The notes under the pieces were generated by a model. That model was given only the letters and a program-made list of their open reading frames with translations. It made no database searches and had not been told where the DNA came from. From an uncultured Prevotellaceae bacterium (lineage in GTDB: Bacteria; Bacteroidota; Bacteroidia; Bacteroidales; Bacteroidaceae): 64,000 bases of DNA. The translations under genes and the position numbers were made by a program. Positions 22,615-34,890 of this stretch are shown piece after piece (within the stretch, counting starts at the first letter, position 1; every line of letters begins with the position of its first letter). The stretch is taken from positions 1 to 64,000 of the forward strand of contig CADCDK010000003.1 in assembly GCA_902800185.1 (NCBI GenBank), given 5' to 3'.

Positions 22615-25600
22615 ATGGTAAAAGCATGGAGAGAAGTCGTCAGCATCCCAACCTACGAGATCGGGAAGACTGAGAAGAACCCGATGTTTCTAGAGAAGCG
22701 TGTATATCAAGGCTCCAGTGGTGTGGTATATCCCTACCCTGTCATCGAGTCCATAGCCGACGAACCGACACCGCATGACTGGCGGGTGGTCTTTTTGGAG
22801 AATGAGTATCTGAAGATCATGATCATGCCCGAACTGGGCGGTCGCATCCAGATGGCGTATGACAAGATACGTGAGCGTCACTTCGTCTATTATAACCACG
22901 TCATCAAGCCCGCCCTCGTCGGACTGGCAGGCCCGTGGATCAGCGGTGGCATCGAGTTCAACTGGCCACAGCACCACCGTCCCTCCACCTATATGCCCAT
23001 AGACTGCAACATTGTCAGCAACGAGGACGGCAGTGTCACCGTGTGGGTGAACGAGATGGAACGCATGTTCCACCAAAAGGGCATGGCAGGCTTCACGCTA
23101 CGTCCCGGCTGCGCCTACTTGGAGATTCAGGGACGTGTGTCGAACCGCACCTCGCTCCCACAGACGTTCCTGTGGTGGGCGAACCCCGCCGTCAAGGTGA
23201 ATGACGAGTACCAAAGTGTGTTCCCACCCGATGTGAACGCCGTCTTCGACCACGGCAAGCGCGCCGTGTCCTCCTTCCCCATCGCCACGGGCACCTACTA
23301 CAAGATGGACTATTCGGCCGGTGTCGATATTTCCAACTACCGCAATATCAAGGTTCCCACCTCCTACATGGCCGTCAACTCGAAATACGACTTCGAAGGC
23401 GGCTATGAGAACGATACCCGGGCAGGCATGCTACACGTAGCTTCCCACCACTTCTCGCCCGGCAAGAAGCAGTGGACATGGGGAAACGGCGACTTCGGCA
23501 AGGCGTGGGACCGCAACCTCACCGACACCGACGGGCCCTATATTGAGCTCATGGCGGGTGTCTATACCGAGAACCAACCCGACTTCACCTGGCTGATGCC
23601 CTATGAGGAGAAACAGTTCACGCAGTATTTCATGCCATACAGGGAACTGGGAGTCGTGAAGCAGGCCAGCAAGGACTTCGTGATGAATATAGAGGAGGTG
23701 ACGGGCGAGGAGTCTGGAGCCAGAGGAAAGGCTGTCCATTTCAAGGTATTAGCTACATCCAAGAAGGAGGTGCGCCTTGTGCTAAGAAGAAAGGACGGAG
23801 AGATATATTATAATAAGGTGGTGACGCTTTCGCCCGAGGAGGTCTTTGAGCAGACGGTGGATGTGAAGGACGCTACGCTGAAGGACTTGGTGCTGAACGT
23901 GGGGAACCTACGATGGGAGGCGGAGGATGACGATATCCGTCCCATCCCCGACGCAGCGGAAGCCGCACTGCCACCTGCGGACACGAAGACCAACGACCAG
24001 CTCTATCTGACCGGTCTGCACTTGGAGCAGTATCGCCATGCCACTTGGAGCGCCCTCGACTACTACGAGGAAGCCCTACGTCGTGACCCGCTCGACGTGC
24101 GCTGTCTGAATCAGATGGGACTTTGGTATCTGCGCCGTGGCCGATTCGACAAGGCGGAGCCCTATCTGCGGAAAGCCATGAAGACATGGCAGAAGCGGAA
24201 TCCGAACCCCTACGACGGCGAGGCCATCTTCAACCTGGCGATATGCTTGAAATACCAAGGACGGTTGACAGAGGCCTACGAGCTGTTCTGGAAATCGACC
24301 TGGAACAAGGCCTGGGCCGATGCCGGCTACTTTGAAGCCGCTTGTATCAGCGTGAGCCAAGGTCGCTATGAAGAGGCACTGGACGAACTGGAGCGTTGTC
24401 TCATCTTCAACAGCTGCAACCACAAGGCCCGTGCCCTGAAAGCCACCGTGCTGCGCCAATTGGATGAAAGCGGGGAGAGGAAAGAGACACGGGAGAAGTG
24501 GATGGAAGAATCCCTGAAACTCGATCCCTTCAACTATGGCTGTCTGTATGAACAGTATCTGCTGACCCAAGACAATAGCTTGCTTGAGAGGATGGATGAG
24601 CTGATGCACCGCAATCCCGAGAACTATCACGAGCTGGCACTCGACTATGTTCAGGCAGGACTTTGGAGCACCGCCCACAAGGTGCTGGAACATGCCGTCA
24701 GTCTTCAGGACATCACTTCAGAGCAGACGATAGCCACACCCATGACGCTCTTCTATGAGGGATGGTGCTCTCTGATGGAAGGTGATGAGAAACGCGCCAT
24801 CACCTGCTTCAAGGAAGCCGAAGGAAAGTCTGCCGACGGTTGTTTCCCCAACCGTCTGGAGGACGTACTGGTACTTCAGTTGGCGAAGAAGATGAATCCC
24901 GACGGTGCCCGTGCCCCTTACTACTTGGGCTGCCTGTACTACGACAAGCGACAATACGACCTCGCAGCCGAGAACTGGGAACGCAGTGCCGAACTTGATC
25001 CGCAGTTCCCCGCCGTGTGGCGCAACCTGGCACTGGTGCGTTTCAACAAGCAGGAGCGTCAGCAGAAGGCCTTGGCATACATGGAGAAAGCCTTCCACCT
25101 CGACGAGAGCGATGCTCGCATGCTGATGGAGCTTGACCAGCTCTACAAGCGTCTGCAAAAGCCTCATGCCGACCGACTGACTTTCCTGCAGCAATACCCC
25201 GAACTGATTCAGCAACGCGACGACCTCGTTCTCGAGGAAATCACCCTGCTCAACCAGTTGGGACGCTACGGCGAAGCGAAGACCAAGCTCGATGCTCATC
25301 AGTTCCATCCTTGGGAAGGAGGTGAAGGGAAGGTTCCGGCACAATATCAATTGGCAAGGATGGAACTGGCCAAGCAAGCCATGGGACAAGACCTGCAAGA
25401 AGCTATCCGACTCCTGCAGGAATGTCTGGAATATCCTCACCACCTCGGCGAAGGAAAGCTCTATGGTGCCCAGGAGAACGACTTCTACTACTTCCTTGGC
25501 TGTGCCTATGAACAGCAGGGACATACCGAGGAAGCCCGCGCATGCTGGGAGAAGGCTACCCACGGGCCACAGGAACCAGCCGCCGCCATGTACTACAACG

Positions 25601-25992
25601 ATGCCAAGCCTGACAAGATCTTCTATCAGGGACTGGCACTCGCCCAGCTATCGGCATTGGCGGAGAAGGAAGGGATGGAAGAGGAAAGCTGTCGCTTGCG
25701 CGGACTGGCCCATGGTCGATTCTACAAACTGATCAACTACGGCAAGCAACACATCTTTGAAAAGCAGCGGATGGACTACTTCGCCGTTTCGCTCCCCGAC
25801 CTGCTCATCTGGGAGGACTCGCTGGATGTCAAGAACCGCATCCACTGTCTCTACATGCTGGCACTGGGCTACTTCGGCCTGGGCGACAAGGCGCATGCCG
25901 AGCAGTACCTGCACGAGGTTGAGCAGCTCGACATCAACCACTATGGCACGATTGCCTTCCACTCACTGATGAAAATGATGGAGAACCAATAA
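22615..25992 (+). CDS. DUF5107 and TPR-repeat protein
   Basis: A 1125-residue protein without a signal peptide, so probably cytoplasmic. Residues ~1-380 (LEKRVYQGSSGVVYPYPVIESI, LKIMIMPELGGRIQMAYDK, GPWISGGIEFNWPQHHRPS) are a DUF5107 domain, which looks like a galactose-mutarotase-type beta-sandwich. From about residue 450 to the end there are many tetratricopeptide repeats (for example LDYYEEALRRDPLDVRCLNQMGLWYLRRGRFDKAEPYLRKAM). DUF5107-TPR proteins occur in carbohydrate-utilisation loci and have been suspected to be glycoside hydrolases or sugar-binding scaffolds; I cannot assign catalysis. Its place directly after a sugar porter suggests it handles the imported sugar or oligosaccharide. 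Confidence 0.85.
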   Translation: MVKAWREVVSIPTYEIGKTEKNPMFLEKRVYQGSSGVVYPYPVIESIADEPTPHDWRVVFLENEYLKIMIMPELGGRIQMAYDKIRERHFVYYNHVIKPALVGLAGPWISGGIEFNWPQHHRPSTYMPIDCNIVSNEDGSVTVWVNEMERMFHQKGMAGFTLRPGCAYLEIQGRVSNRTSLPQTFLWWANPAVKVNDEYQSVFPPDVNAVFDHGKRAVSSFPIATGTYYKMDYSAGVDISNYRNIKVPTSYMAVNSKYDFEGGYENDTRAGMLHVASHHFSPGKKQWTWGNGDFGKAWDRNLTDTDGPYIELMAGVYTENQPDFTWLMPYEEKQFTQYFMPYRELGVVKQASKDFVMNIEEVTGEESGARGKAVHFKVLATSKKEVRLVLRRKDGEIYYNKVVTLSPEEVFEQTVDVKDATLKDLVLNVGNLRWEAEDDDIRPIPDAAEAALPPADTKTNDQLYLTGLHLEQYRHATWSALDYYEEALRRDPLDVRCLNQMGLWYLRRGRFDKAEPYLRKAMKTWQKRNPNPYDGEAIFNLAICLKYQGRLTEAYELFWKSTWNKAWADAGYFEAACISVSQGRYEEALDELERCLIFNSCNHKARALKATVLRQLDESGERKETREKWMEESLKLDPFNYGCLYEQYLLTQDNSLLERMDELMHRNPENYHELALDYVQAGLWSTAHKVLEHAVSLQDITSEQTIATPMTLFYEGWCSLMEGDEKRAITCFKEAEGKSADGCFPNRLEDVLVLQLAKKMNPDGARAPYYLGCLYYDKRQYDLAAENWERSAELDPQFPAVWRNLALVRFNKQERQQKALAYMEKAFHLDESDARMLMELDQLYKRLQKPHADRLTFLQQYPELIQQRDDLVLEEITLLNQLGRYGEAKTKLDAHQFHPWEGGEGKVPAQYQLARMELAKQAMGQDLQEAIRLLQECLEYPHHLGEGKLYGAQENDFYYFLGCAYEQQGHTEEARACWEKATHGPQEPAAAMYYNDAKPDKIFYQGLALAQLSALAEKEGMEEESCRLRGLAHGRFYKLINYGKQHIFEKQRMDYFAVSLPDLLIWEDSLDVKNRIHCLYMLALGYFGLGDKAHAEQYLHEVEQLDINHYGTIAFHSLMKMMENQ

Positions 25993-26015
25993 GGGCAACC
26001 CTTATCAAACACCAA

Positions 26016-26078
26016 CGAAGGTGCCGCCACGACTAAACCGAGAGAATGAAACGGTTGAGGTCGTCGGCGGCACCTTCG
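26016..26078. repeat. Inverted repeat at the convergent gene ends
   Basis: CGAAGGTGCCGCC (26016-26028) and GGCGGCACCTTCG (26066-26078) are perfect 13-bp arms. The right arm lies within the last codons of the regulator gene. A second small palindrome, ATAAGGG-CAA-CCCTTAT (25989-26005), spans the stop codon of the DUF5107 gene. Neither has a long T run, so termination is possible but not shown. Confidence 0.5.
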
Positions 26079-27679
26079 CGGTTGAATATCTTCTTGAATA
26101 GACGTTTGCGGGCATTGGTGGAAGCCTGCTGCGTGCGTGAGCAGAGGTTTGAAATCTGCACGTTGTTGAAGCCCAGCCGGAGCAGGTAGCACAACTGCAA
26201 GTCGCTGGCCTTGAGTGTCGGACAATATTCGTAGAGCCGACGGGTGAAGTGGTCGGCATGGTCATCCAAGAGCTGGGCTATCTCCTGCCATTGCTCAGGG
26301 GTAACCATACCAAAGGTAGTACCATTCGCCAAGGGCTCCAAAGCCTGATAGAGCGGCGATGAACGGAAAGCCGTTGTCAGCTGTTCCTGTCGCGACTGCT
26401 GGCGGCGCACTTGCTCCAACTCCTGTTCCTGCTGTTCCTTTTCCATTTGCAGGAGCCGTTCCTGCAACTCGTCGTTGCGCTGTCGGGCATCCTCAATCTG
26501 TCGGTTCAGTTCATCGATGCGCTGTTTCGTTGCAGTCATGAACGCCTCACTGTTGCGGCGCAACGTCTCTTGCGCCTGACGGTAGCGTTCCGCCTGTTGG
26601 CGCAGTCGGTTGTTGCGGCGACGGAAAAAGAGGTACAGGAGGAGAAGGAAGACGACCGATGCCACGACCATCAAGATGAGACGGATGTGTAGGCGGGCAT
26701 TCTCCCGCTCCACGTCCAACTGGTTCTGCAACGAAGCGACCAGGCTGCGGTTCTCCGTAGCCATGCGGTGACGCAAACTATCGGTGAGCGCAAGACTCTC
26801 CAACGCGGTCTTGTACGCCTGGGGTGCCTGTCCCTCCTTGTATTGCAGCTCGGCCATATACTGGGCGGCGGAGGCATGTGCCTGCACGTTCTCAGTCTCC
26901 ATGGCACGCCGCAGATACCATTCGGCGGAGTCTTGTCGGCCCAACTGGACATAGATCTTTCCCACCGCAAGCAGCAAGGCACCATTGGCGGGCTGTTGGT
27001 CCGCATGCTGGCGCAACGTGGGGAAGAGCCGCTCCACCGTAGTGCGGTCGCCCGTCTGCATGGCAAGGCTGATGTATTCGGGGTATAAGGAGAGGAGGGT
27101 GGTTTGTGGAAGGTGATTTGTGGAAGGTGGAGTGTGGAGGGTTAATAGTTGCTCCGCACGCTTCAGGCAGTTCATTGCCAGCTCGGTCTCGCCCAAGGAA
27201 CGCAGGGCACGTGCCATGTCGCGCATGGCATAGACCATGAGGATGGAGTCTTGCAGTCCTGCCGCAAGGTCATACGCACGGCGGAACGAGGTGAGCGCCT
27301 CGGCACGGTTGCCGTTGTTGAGATGCAGATGCCCGATGTTGTCGATAGCGAGGATGCAGAACTCATCGCCCGCACCTCCTGTTTCCGCCGCCATCTGCAT
27401 CTGCTTCATGGCCTCGGCAGCAAGTCCCATGTCCATATAGACACGGCCGAGCAGATAATGGGCTTCCGCCTGCTCATACAAATCGCCATGGTTGTCGAGG
27501 TAGCGGACAGCCTGTTCCATCTCCATGGCAGAGGTGTGGCGCACATGCTGTCGGTCTTCCGTCAGCACCGAGTCCATGACTGCCAAGGCCTGTTTTTTGC
27601 CCATTCCATCGTAGCTGCAAGCCGTCAGGAGCAAGAGCAACGCCCAAACTATCGCATGTCGTTTCACCATCTTTCTCAC
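26033..27679 (-). CDS. Membrane-anchored TPR regulator with C-terminal HTH
   Basis: A 548-residue protein. The N-terminus has a lipobox-like signal (AIVWALLLLLTAC, Cys21). Residues ~45-320 are tetratricopeptide repeats predicted to be periplasmic. A single membrane segment follows (RLILMVVASVVFLLLLYLFF, about 330-352), then a long charged coiled coil (~356-435). The C-terminal domain (TLKASDLQLCYLLRLGFNNVQISNLCSRTQQASTNARKRLFKKIF) is LuxR-like helix-turn-helix. The build, periplasmic sensor, one membrane pass and cytoplasmic DNA-binding head without a kinase, matches TPR/HTH regulators of Bacteroidales. It faces the DUF5107 gene and may control the sugar genes nearby. A tandem 14-bp insert at 27103-27144 lies in the repeat region. 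Confidence 0.8.
   Translation of the reverse strand: MRKMVKRHAIVWALLLLLTACSYDGMGKKQALAVMDSVLTEDRQHVRHTSAMEMEQAVRYLDNHGDLYEQAEAHYLLGRVYMDMGLAAEAMKQMQMAAETGGAGDEFCILAIDNIGHLHLNNGNRAEALTSFRRAYDLAAGLQDSILMVYAMRDMARALRSLGETELAMNCLKRAEQLLTLHTPPSTNHLPQTTLLSLYPEYISLAMQTGDRTTVERLFPTLRQHADQQPANGALLLAVGKIYVQLGRQDSAEWYLRRAMETENVQAHASAAQYMAELQYKEGQAPQAYKTALESLALTDSLRHRMATENRSLVASLQNQLDVERENARLHIRLILMVVASVVFLLLLYLFFRRRNNRLRQQAERYRQAQETLRRNSEAFMTATKQRIDELNRQIEDARQRNDELQERLLQMEKEQQEQELEQVRRQQSRQEQLTTAFRSSPLYQALEPLANGTTFGMVTPEQWQEIAQLLDDHADHFTRRLYEYCPTLKASDLQLCYLLRLGFNNVQISNLCSRTQQASTNARKRLFKKIFNREGAADDLNRFILSV
27103..27144 (-). repeat. Three tandem 14-bp units inside a coding region
   Basis: TTTGTGGAAGGTGA, TTTGTGGAAGGTGG and AGTGTGGAGGGTTA follow one another. 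They encode TLHTPPSTNHLPQTT in frame between two TPR helices of the regulator. Fourteen is not a multiple of three, but three units total 42 bases, keeping the frame. Confidence 0.75.
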
Positions 27680-27725
27680 TATTCACTAATCACTTTTTCA
27701 CTCTACACTCTCCACTATACACTCT

Positions 27726-28709
27726 TCATTGTCCTCCCAGTCGCTCAAAATAGGTGATAACCTCCTCCCATGTCTTGAACTCGTCGCTCCCAAACTCAAT
27801 GCGGGCACCCATGAAGTCCTTGGCAGGTGCGGGGTCGATGAAATAGTCGCCATAGAGCAACTGCCGCTGGTTGGTGAAGACGACACGGTTGTATGTCGGC
27901 GTGCTGAGCTCCTCCTCAATCCAAGCCTGCGTTTTCTGCATATAGACAGGGTCATTGGTTGGAGCGGGACAGACGATATAGACACTGTAGTGCTCGATGA
28001 GCATGAGGAAGGCTTTGCGCATGCTCGATGCCGGCTTTCCCCAACGATCGGCCAGAGCCTCCACGGCGATATAGACAATCGGACGCTCACGTCCCTCCTG
28101 TCGGTCATCAATCCAGCGGATGACGGGCACCACGCCGTTCATGAACGAATGGTCGTCCATGCGGTGCTCGCCATGAAAGCGGATTGCCTGTGTGTAGTGC
28201 TGACGGAAGAGGTCGAAGGTATGTACCAACGGGTCTTTGTCGCCGAAGAGCCCGAACACACGCTGCTGCTCCTCTGCGTTGACACCCGAGAAGCACTGCT
28301 CACTCATCAGCCTGTATTCCTTCACCAGGGGTTTATCGACATAGAACTCCTGCACACCATCCGCACGGGGCGAGAAGAACTGCTGCTTGCCCGTCAGTCC
28401 ATGCTCGTGCATGGTATCGGCAATCTGAAAGGCGGGATTGATGAGGATGCGGTCGTAGCCGTAGAGCATCTCGGCATACATTCCGCCCATGGAAGTGCCG
28501 ATAATCAGGTCGGGATGGTCGGCTGCACATTTCTCTCGCAGCAGTGCCATGGCCTCCTCGGGATGAATGGGCAGGTCGTAAGCGATGACCTGCGTCTCGG
28601 GGAATATCTGACGGATTCGGCTCACCGTGCCCGACTGGGCAGATGAGCCGAAACCATGTACATAGAGTATGCGCTTGCCACGCATGATGTTAGGGAAAGA
28701 CGACATCAT
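27726..28709 (-). CDS. Alpha/beta hydrolase (YqiA/UPF0227-like) fused to a degenerate HAD 5'-nucleotidase-like domain
   Basis: A 327-residue two-part protein. Residues ~10-200 are a small alpha/beta hydrolase: oxyanion region YVHGFGSS, nucleophile elbow IIGTSMGGMYAE (Ser73), acid in FGDKDP and His in MDDHSF (His187), as in YqiA/YcfP esterases. Residues ~208-327 resemble cytosolic 5'(3')-deoxyribonucleotidases of the HAD superfamily: a first strand VYIAVEALADRWG, then YSVYIVCPAPTNDP and FTNQRQLLYGDYFIDPAPAKDFMGARIEFGS. The HAD DxD nucleophile motif is absent from the first strand, so the second half is probably not a phosphatase. The start could also be 28685 (MRGKRILYVHG). It is the downstream partner of the GH51 gene, 7 bases away. 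Confidence 0.8.
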   Translation of the reverse strand: MMSSFPNIMRGKRILYVHGFGSSAQSGTVSRIRQIFPETQVIAYDLPIHPEEAMALLREKCAADHPDLIIGTSMGGMYAEMLYGYDRILINPAFQIADTMHEHGLTGKQQFFSPRADGVQEFYVDKPLVKEYRLMSEQCFSGVNAEEQQRVFGLFGDKDPLVHTFDLFRQHYTQAIRFHGEHRMDDHSFMNGVVPVIRWIDDRQEGRERPIVYIAVEALADRWGKPASSMRKAFLMLIEHYSVYIVCPAPTNDPVYMQKTQAWIEEELSTPTYNRVVFTNQRQLLYGDYFIDPAPAKDFMGARIEFGSDEFKTWEEVITYFERLGGQ

Positions 28710-28716
28710 AGGTGGA

Positions 28717-30765
28717 TTAGAATTTATAGACGGCGAATGTCTTGGCAGGAACCTTAACAGTCGCTGTATTCTTGTCGATGGTGATATCGAAGTTCTTCTG
28801 ATTGACGGGCTTCACAACATCCTTCTTCTGAATGGTGTTGCAAGCCATGGGATCATTGCTGTTCAGGGTTGTCAGTTGAACATTCTCGGCAGCAGGCAGA
28901 GCCTTCAGCCCCTTGAAAGTCAGCGTAACGGTCTGTGGCTGGTCGCCGACATTGACAATCTTCACAATGTACTGGTTAGCACCCTTGTCATAAACAGCAC
29001 TGGCGCAGAGACCGTCTTGTCCTGTCACAGGCAGAGCCTTCGACTTCTTGGCACCAGCCTCCTTGACCTCCTCGGTCAGCGACAGCACATTGGTACCGGG
29101 GTTCATGGCATAAAGCTGCTGAACATAGTAGTTCGGGGTGCGCACAGTGGTGAGGTTGTCCACCCAGATGAGGTCGGGGCGCCACTGCCAGCCCTCGACA
29201 TGGGCGAAGAGCGGAGCATAGGTTGCCATCTGCACAATGTCGGCATTGCGCTCGAAGCCCGTCATGGCAGCAGCTTCATGCAAGGCAGCATCAAAGACAT
29301 TCATGCCCTCGGGAGTGGGTTGCGGTTTCTGCTTGATGTGGCAGGCATACTCTCCGGCAAACACCTTCGGGCCCTTGCGGTCATAGCTATCATAGCGTGC
29401 TACATTCTGCAAGAACCAGTCCTGATTGCGATAGTAATGTTCATCTACAAGGTCTGCTTTCAGGCGGGTCATCTGTTCCCAACCATAGGTAAACTGTTTG
29501 TTGCCATGGTCATCGGGGTCGGGACCACTTGAGCCCACAATCTTCATCTTCGGATATTTCGCGCGAATGGCGGCAACAAACTTCTCCAGACGCTCGGGAT
29601 AGAGCGGTCCCCACTGCTCATTGCCCACACCTATCTGCTGGAGGTTAAAGGGCTCGGGGTGTCCCATCTCGGCACGCAGCTTGCCCCACTCCGTATCGGT
29701 GCTGCCGTTGGCAAACTCAATCAGGTCAAGGGCATCGTCGATATACGGCTGCAGGTTATCTACAGACACATGCACACGGTCGGCATCCTTGTCGGAGTTC
29801 TGATACTGGCAGGCAAGACCCACATTCAGCACGGGCAGAGCCTGGGCACCAATATACTCGGAGAGCAGGAAGAACTCATAGAAACCCAAACCGTAAGACT
29901 GGAAGTAGCTGGGGAAGAGGCGGTGAGCAAAGGTATAGTTCCAACGGTTCTCGTTAAGCGGACGGTTCTCCACCTGTCCAACCGTTTCCTTCCACTGGTA
30001 GCGTGAGGCGAGATCTGTACCCTCGACAATGCAACCGCCGGGGAAACGGAACACGCCAGGATGCAGGTCTTTCAAATCCTGTACCATGTCGGCGCGCAGA
30101 ATGCCCTGCCATGCGTCCTCGGGGAAGAGGCTCACGTGGTCAAGGTCAACACTGTTCTGTCCTTCTAAGAAGATGCGCAGGAAAGCCTTGGCATCCGTGC
30201 GTGGAGCTGTCAGCTGAGCCGTGAACTTCTTCCACTCCCTGCCGTTGATGTCCACGTTCTGACGAGCCATCACCTCATTATCACTGCCAACCAGCTCCAC
30301 ACGGATGCGGGCATTGTCAGCGTTACGAGCACGACCGAAGACGGAGAAATTGTATTTCATGCCTTGCTTCATACCCATACCGAAGTAGCCATGATTCTCG
30401 ATGCCAGTCCGCTTCTCGCGGTGTCCGTCATCGTTCAGCGTGGCATAGTGCGGATTACGGTCAAAGGCGGGTTTCTCGCTGTTCAACTGGACATTGCCGA
30501 AGGTCTTCCAGTCCAAGAAGCCACCACTCAAGCGTTCTCCTGCTGGGGTGATGTGAAGCGGTGCCTCAAATGAACGGTTACTGACCAGCTCGGCATAGAG
30601 ACCGCCGTCGGCCCCGAAGTTGATGTCCTCAAAGAAGATTCCATACATCGTGGGTTGAATCTCTGCACCAAGTTTGGTGCTAATGGTAAACTGGTGCTGG
30701 GCTTGAGCCGTTGCCGTCATGCCGAAAAGACAGACCACCAGTGAAGCAAATAAGTTTCTTTTCAT
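28717..30765 (-). CDS. GH51 alpha-L-arabinofuranosidase, secreted
   Basis: A 682-residue enzyme with signal peptide MKRNLFASLVVCLFGMTATAQAQ. Near the N-terminus QPTMYGIFFEDINFGADGGLYAELVSNRSFE is the usual GH51 opening. A carbohydrate-binding-like beta-sandwich segment is inserted (residues ~90-200). The barrel carries QIGVGNEQWGPLYPERL (acid/base Glu), LVDEHYYRNQDWF and VFAGEYACH (nucleophile Glu). The end is the usual GH51 beta-sandwich. It removes alpha-L-arabinofuranosyl side groups from arabinan, arabinoxylan or arabinogalactan. Its promoter has a -7 box TACCTTTG (30802-30795), with the -33 TTG provided by a heptamer repeat tract shared with queH. Confidence 0.95.
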   Translation of the reverse strand: MKRNLFASLVVCLFGMTATAQAQHQFTISTKLGAEIQPTMYGIFFEDINFGADGGLYAELVSNRSFEAPLHITPAGERLSGGFLDWKTFGNVQLNSEKPAFDRNPHYATLNDDGHREKRTGIENHGYFGMGMKQGMKYNFSVFGRARNADNARIRVELVGSDNEVMARQNVDINGREWKKFTAQLTAPRTDAKAFLRIFLEGQNSVDLDHVSLFPEDAWQGILRADMVQDLKDLHPGVFRFPGGCIVEGTDLASRYQWKETVGQVENRPLNENRWNYTFAHRLFPSYFQSYGLGFYEFFLLSEYIGAQALPVLNVGLACQYQNSDKDADRVHVSVDNLQPYIDDALDLIEFANGSTDTEWGKLRAEMGHPEPFNLQQIGVGNEQWGPLYPERLEKFVAAIRAKYPKMKIVGSSGPDPDDHGNKQFTYGWEQMTRLKADLVDEHYYRNQDWFLQNVARYDSYDRKGPKVFAGEYACHIKQKPQPTPEGMNVFDAALHEAAAMTGFERNADIVQMATYAPLFAHVEGWQWRPDLIWVDNLTTVRTPNYYVQQLYAMNPGTNVLSLTEEVKEAGAKKSKALPVTGQDGLCASAVYDKGANQYIVKIVNVGDQPQTVTLTFKGLKALPAAENVQLTTLNSNDPMACNTIQKKDVVKPVNQKNFDITIDKNTATVKVPAKTFAVYKF

Positions 30766-30794
30766 TGTGATTAGCTTTTTGTTGATGTCTTGCG

Positions 30795-30854
30795 CAAAGG
30801 TACAAAGAAAATATCAATTATCAATTATCAATTATCAATTATTTTGTAATTTTG
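30795..30854. promoter_or_regulatory. Divergent promoter with four heptamer repeats
   Basis: Four exact copies of TATCAAT (30812-30839) lie between a minus-strand -7 box TACCTTTG (30802-30795, for GH51) and a plus-strand -7 box TAATTTTG (30847-30854, for queH). On the minus strand one repeat supplies ATTG at 30825-30822 with a 19-base spacer. A change in copy number would move one gene's promoter boxes relative to the other. Confidence 0.65.
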
Positions 30855-30858
30855 CAGC

Positions 30859-31440
30859 ATGAGAACCAAGCATCGCAATCCCATCATTGTTCCCGAAGGC
30901 ACAGAACAGGTACTACTGCATGCCTGTTGTGCACCCTGTTCGTCTGCCATTGTCGAATGGATGCTCCAACACGGCATTCAGCCCACCATCTATTATTACA
31001 ATCCCAACATCTTCCCACGTGAGGAGTACGAAATCCGTAAGCAGGAGAGCAAGCGCCATGCGGAGAGCTTGGGCGTGAGATGGATTGACGGTGACTATGA
31101 CCATGCCAGATGGTTAGGCTGTGTGAAGGGATTGGAAGGAGAGCCTGAGCGAGGCAGCCGTTGCGAGCAGTGTTTCCGCATGCGTCTGAAGGCGGCGGCA
31201 GAGGAAGCCGTGCGGCAGGGGTTGCGCGTCTTCACAACCACGCTGGCCTCGTCCCGATGGAAAAGTCTCGACCAGATAGAACGTGCAGGGCTCGCGGCAC
31301 AGGCACAGGTTCCCGGTACACTTTTCTGGGCACAGAACTGGCGCAAGGGCGGGCTCTATGAACGTCGCAACCAGCTCTTGCGCGAATACGCTTTCTACAA
31401 CCAACAATATTGCGGCTGCGAGTTCAGCATTCGAATTTAA
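30859..31440 (+). CDS. queH: Epoxyqueuosine reductase QueH
   Basis: A 193-residue protein of the QueH (formerly DUF208) family, which reduces epoxyqueuosine to queuosine at the tRNA wobble base and is a non-homologous alternative to QueG. The conserved cysteines are HACCAPCSS near residue 20, RCEQCFRMR near residue 100 and YCGCEFS at the end. The segment YYYNPNIFPREEYEIRKQE is also typical. The ATG at 30859 is only four bases after a -7 box, so the transcript would be nearly leaderless or the true promoter is elsewhere. It is unrelated to the surrounding glycan genes. Confidence 0.93.
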   Translation: MRTKHRNPIIVPEGTEQVLLHACCAPCSSAIVEWMLQHGIQPTIYYYNPNIFPREEYEIRKQESKRHAESLGVRWIDGDYDHARWLGCVKGLEGEPERGSRCEQCFRMRLKAAAEEAVRQGLRVFTTTLASSRWKSLDQIERAGLAAQAQVPGTLFWAQNWRKGGLYERRNQLLREYAFYNQQYCGCEFSIRI

Positions 31441-31441
31441 T

Positions 31442-31526
31442 GACGCATATCAAGGCTTTTCCGACAAGAAGTTTCGTTTTTTCAGAAATATGTTGTAACT
31501 TTGTACCGAAAAGCGCTTTGATGCGT
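31442..31526 (+). promoter_or_regulatory. GH2 promoter inside an inverted repeat
   Basis: A perfect -7 box TAACTTTG (31496-31503) precedes the GH2 gene by about 70 bases. It is flanked by GACGCAT (31442-31448) and ATGCGTC (31520-31526), with partial complement continuing inward (ATCAAGGCTTTTC against GAAAAGCGCTTTGAT). The left arm starts right after the queH stop, so the fold could be a terminator or an operator. Confidence 0.5.
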
Positions 31527-31560
31527 CCTGATGACTAACAATCAAATATTTATAACATAA

Positions 31561-34854
<3,294 letters not shown>

Positions 34855-34890
34855 GCGAAAAAGTTCTTAGGAGTAATTAAAGAAGTGAAG

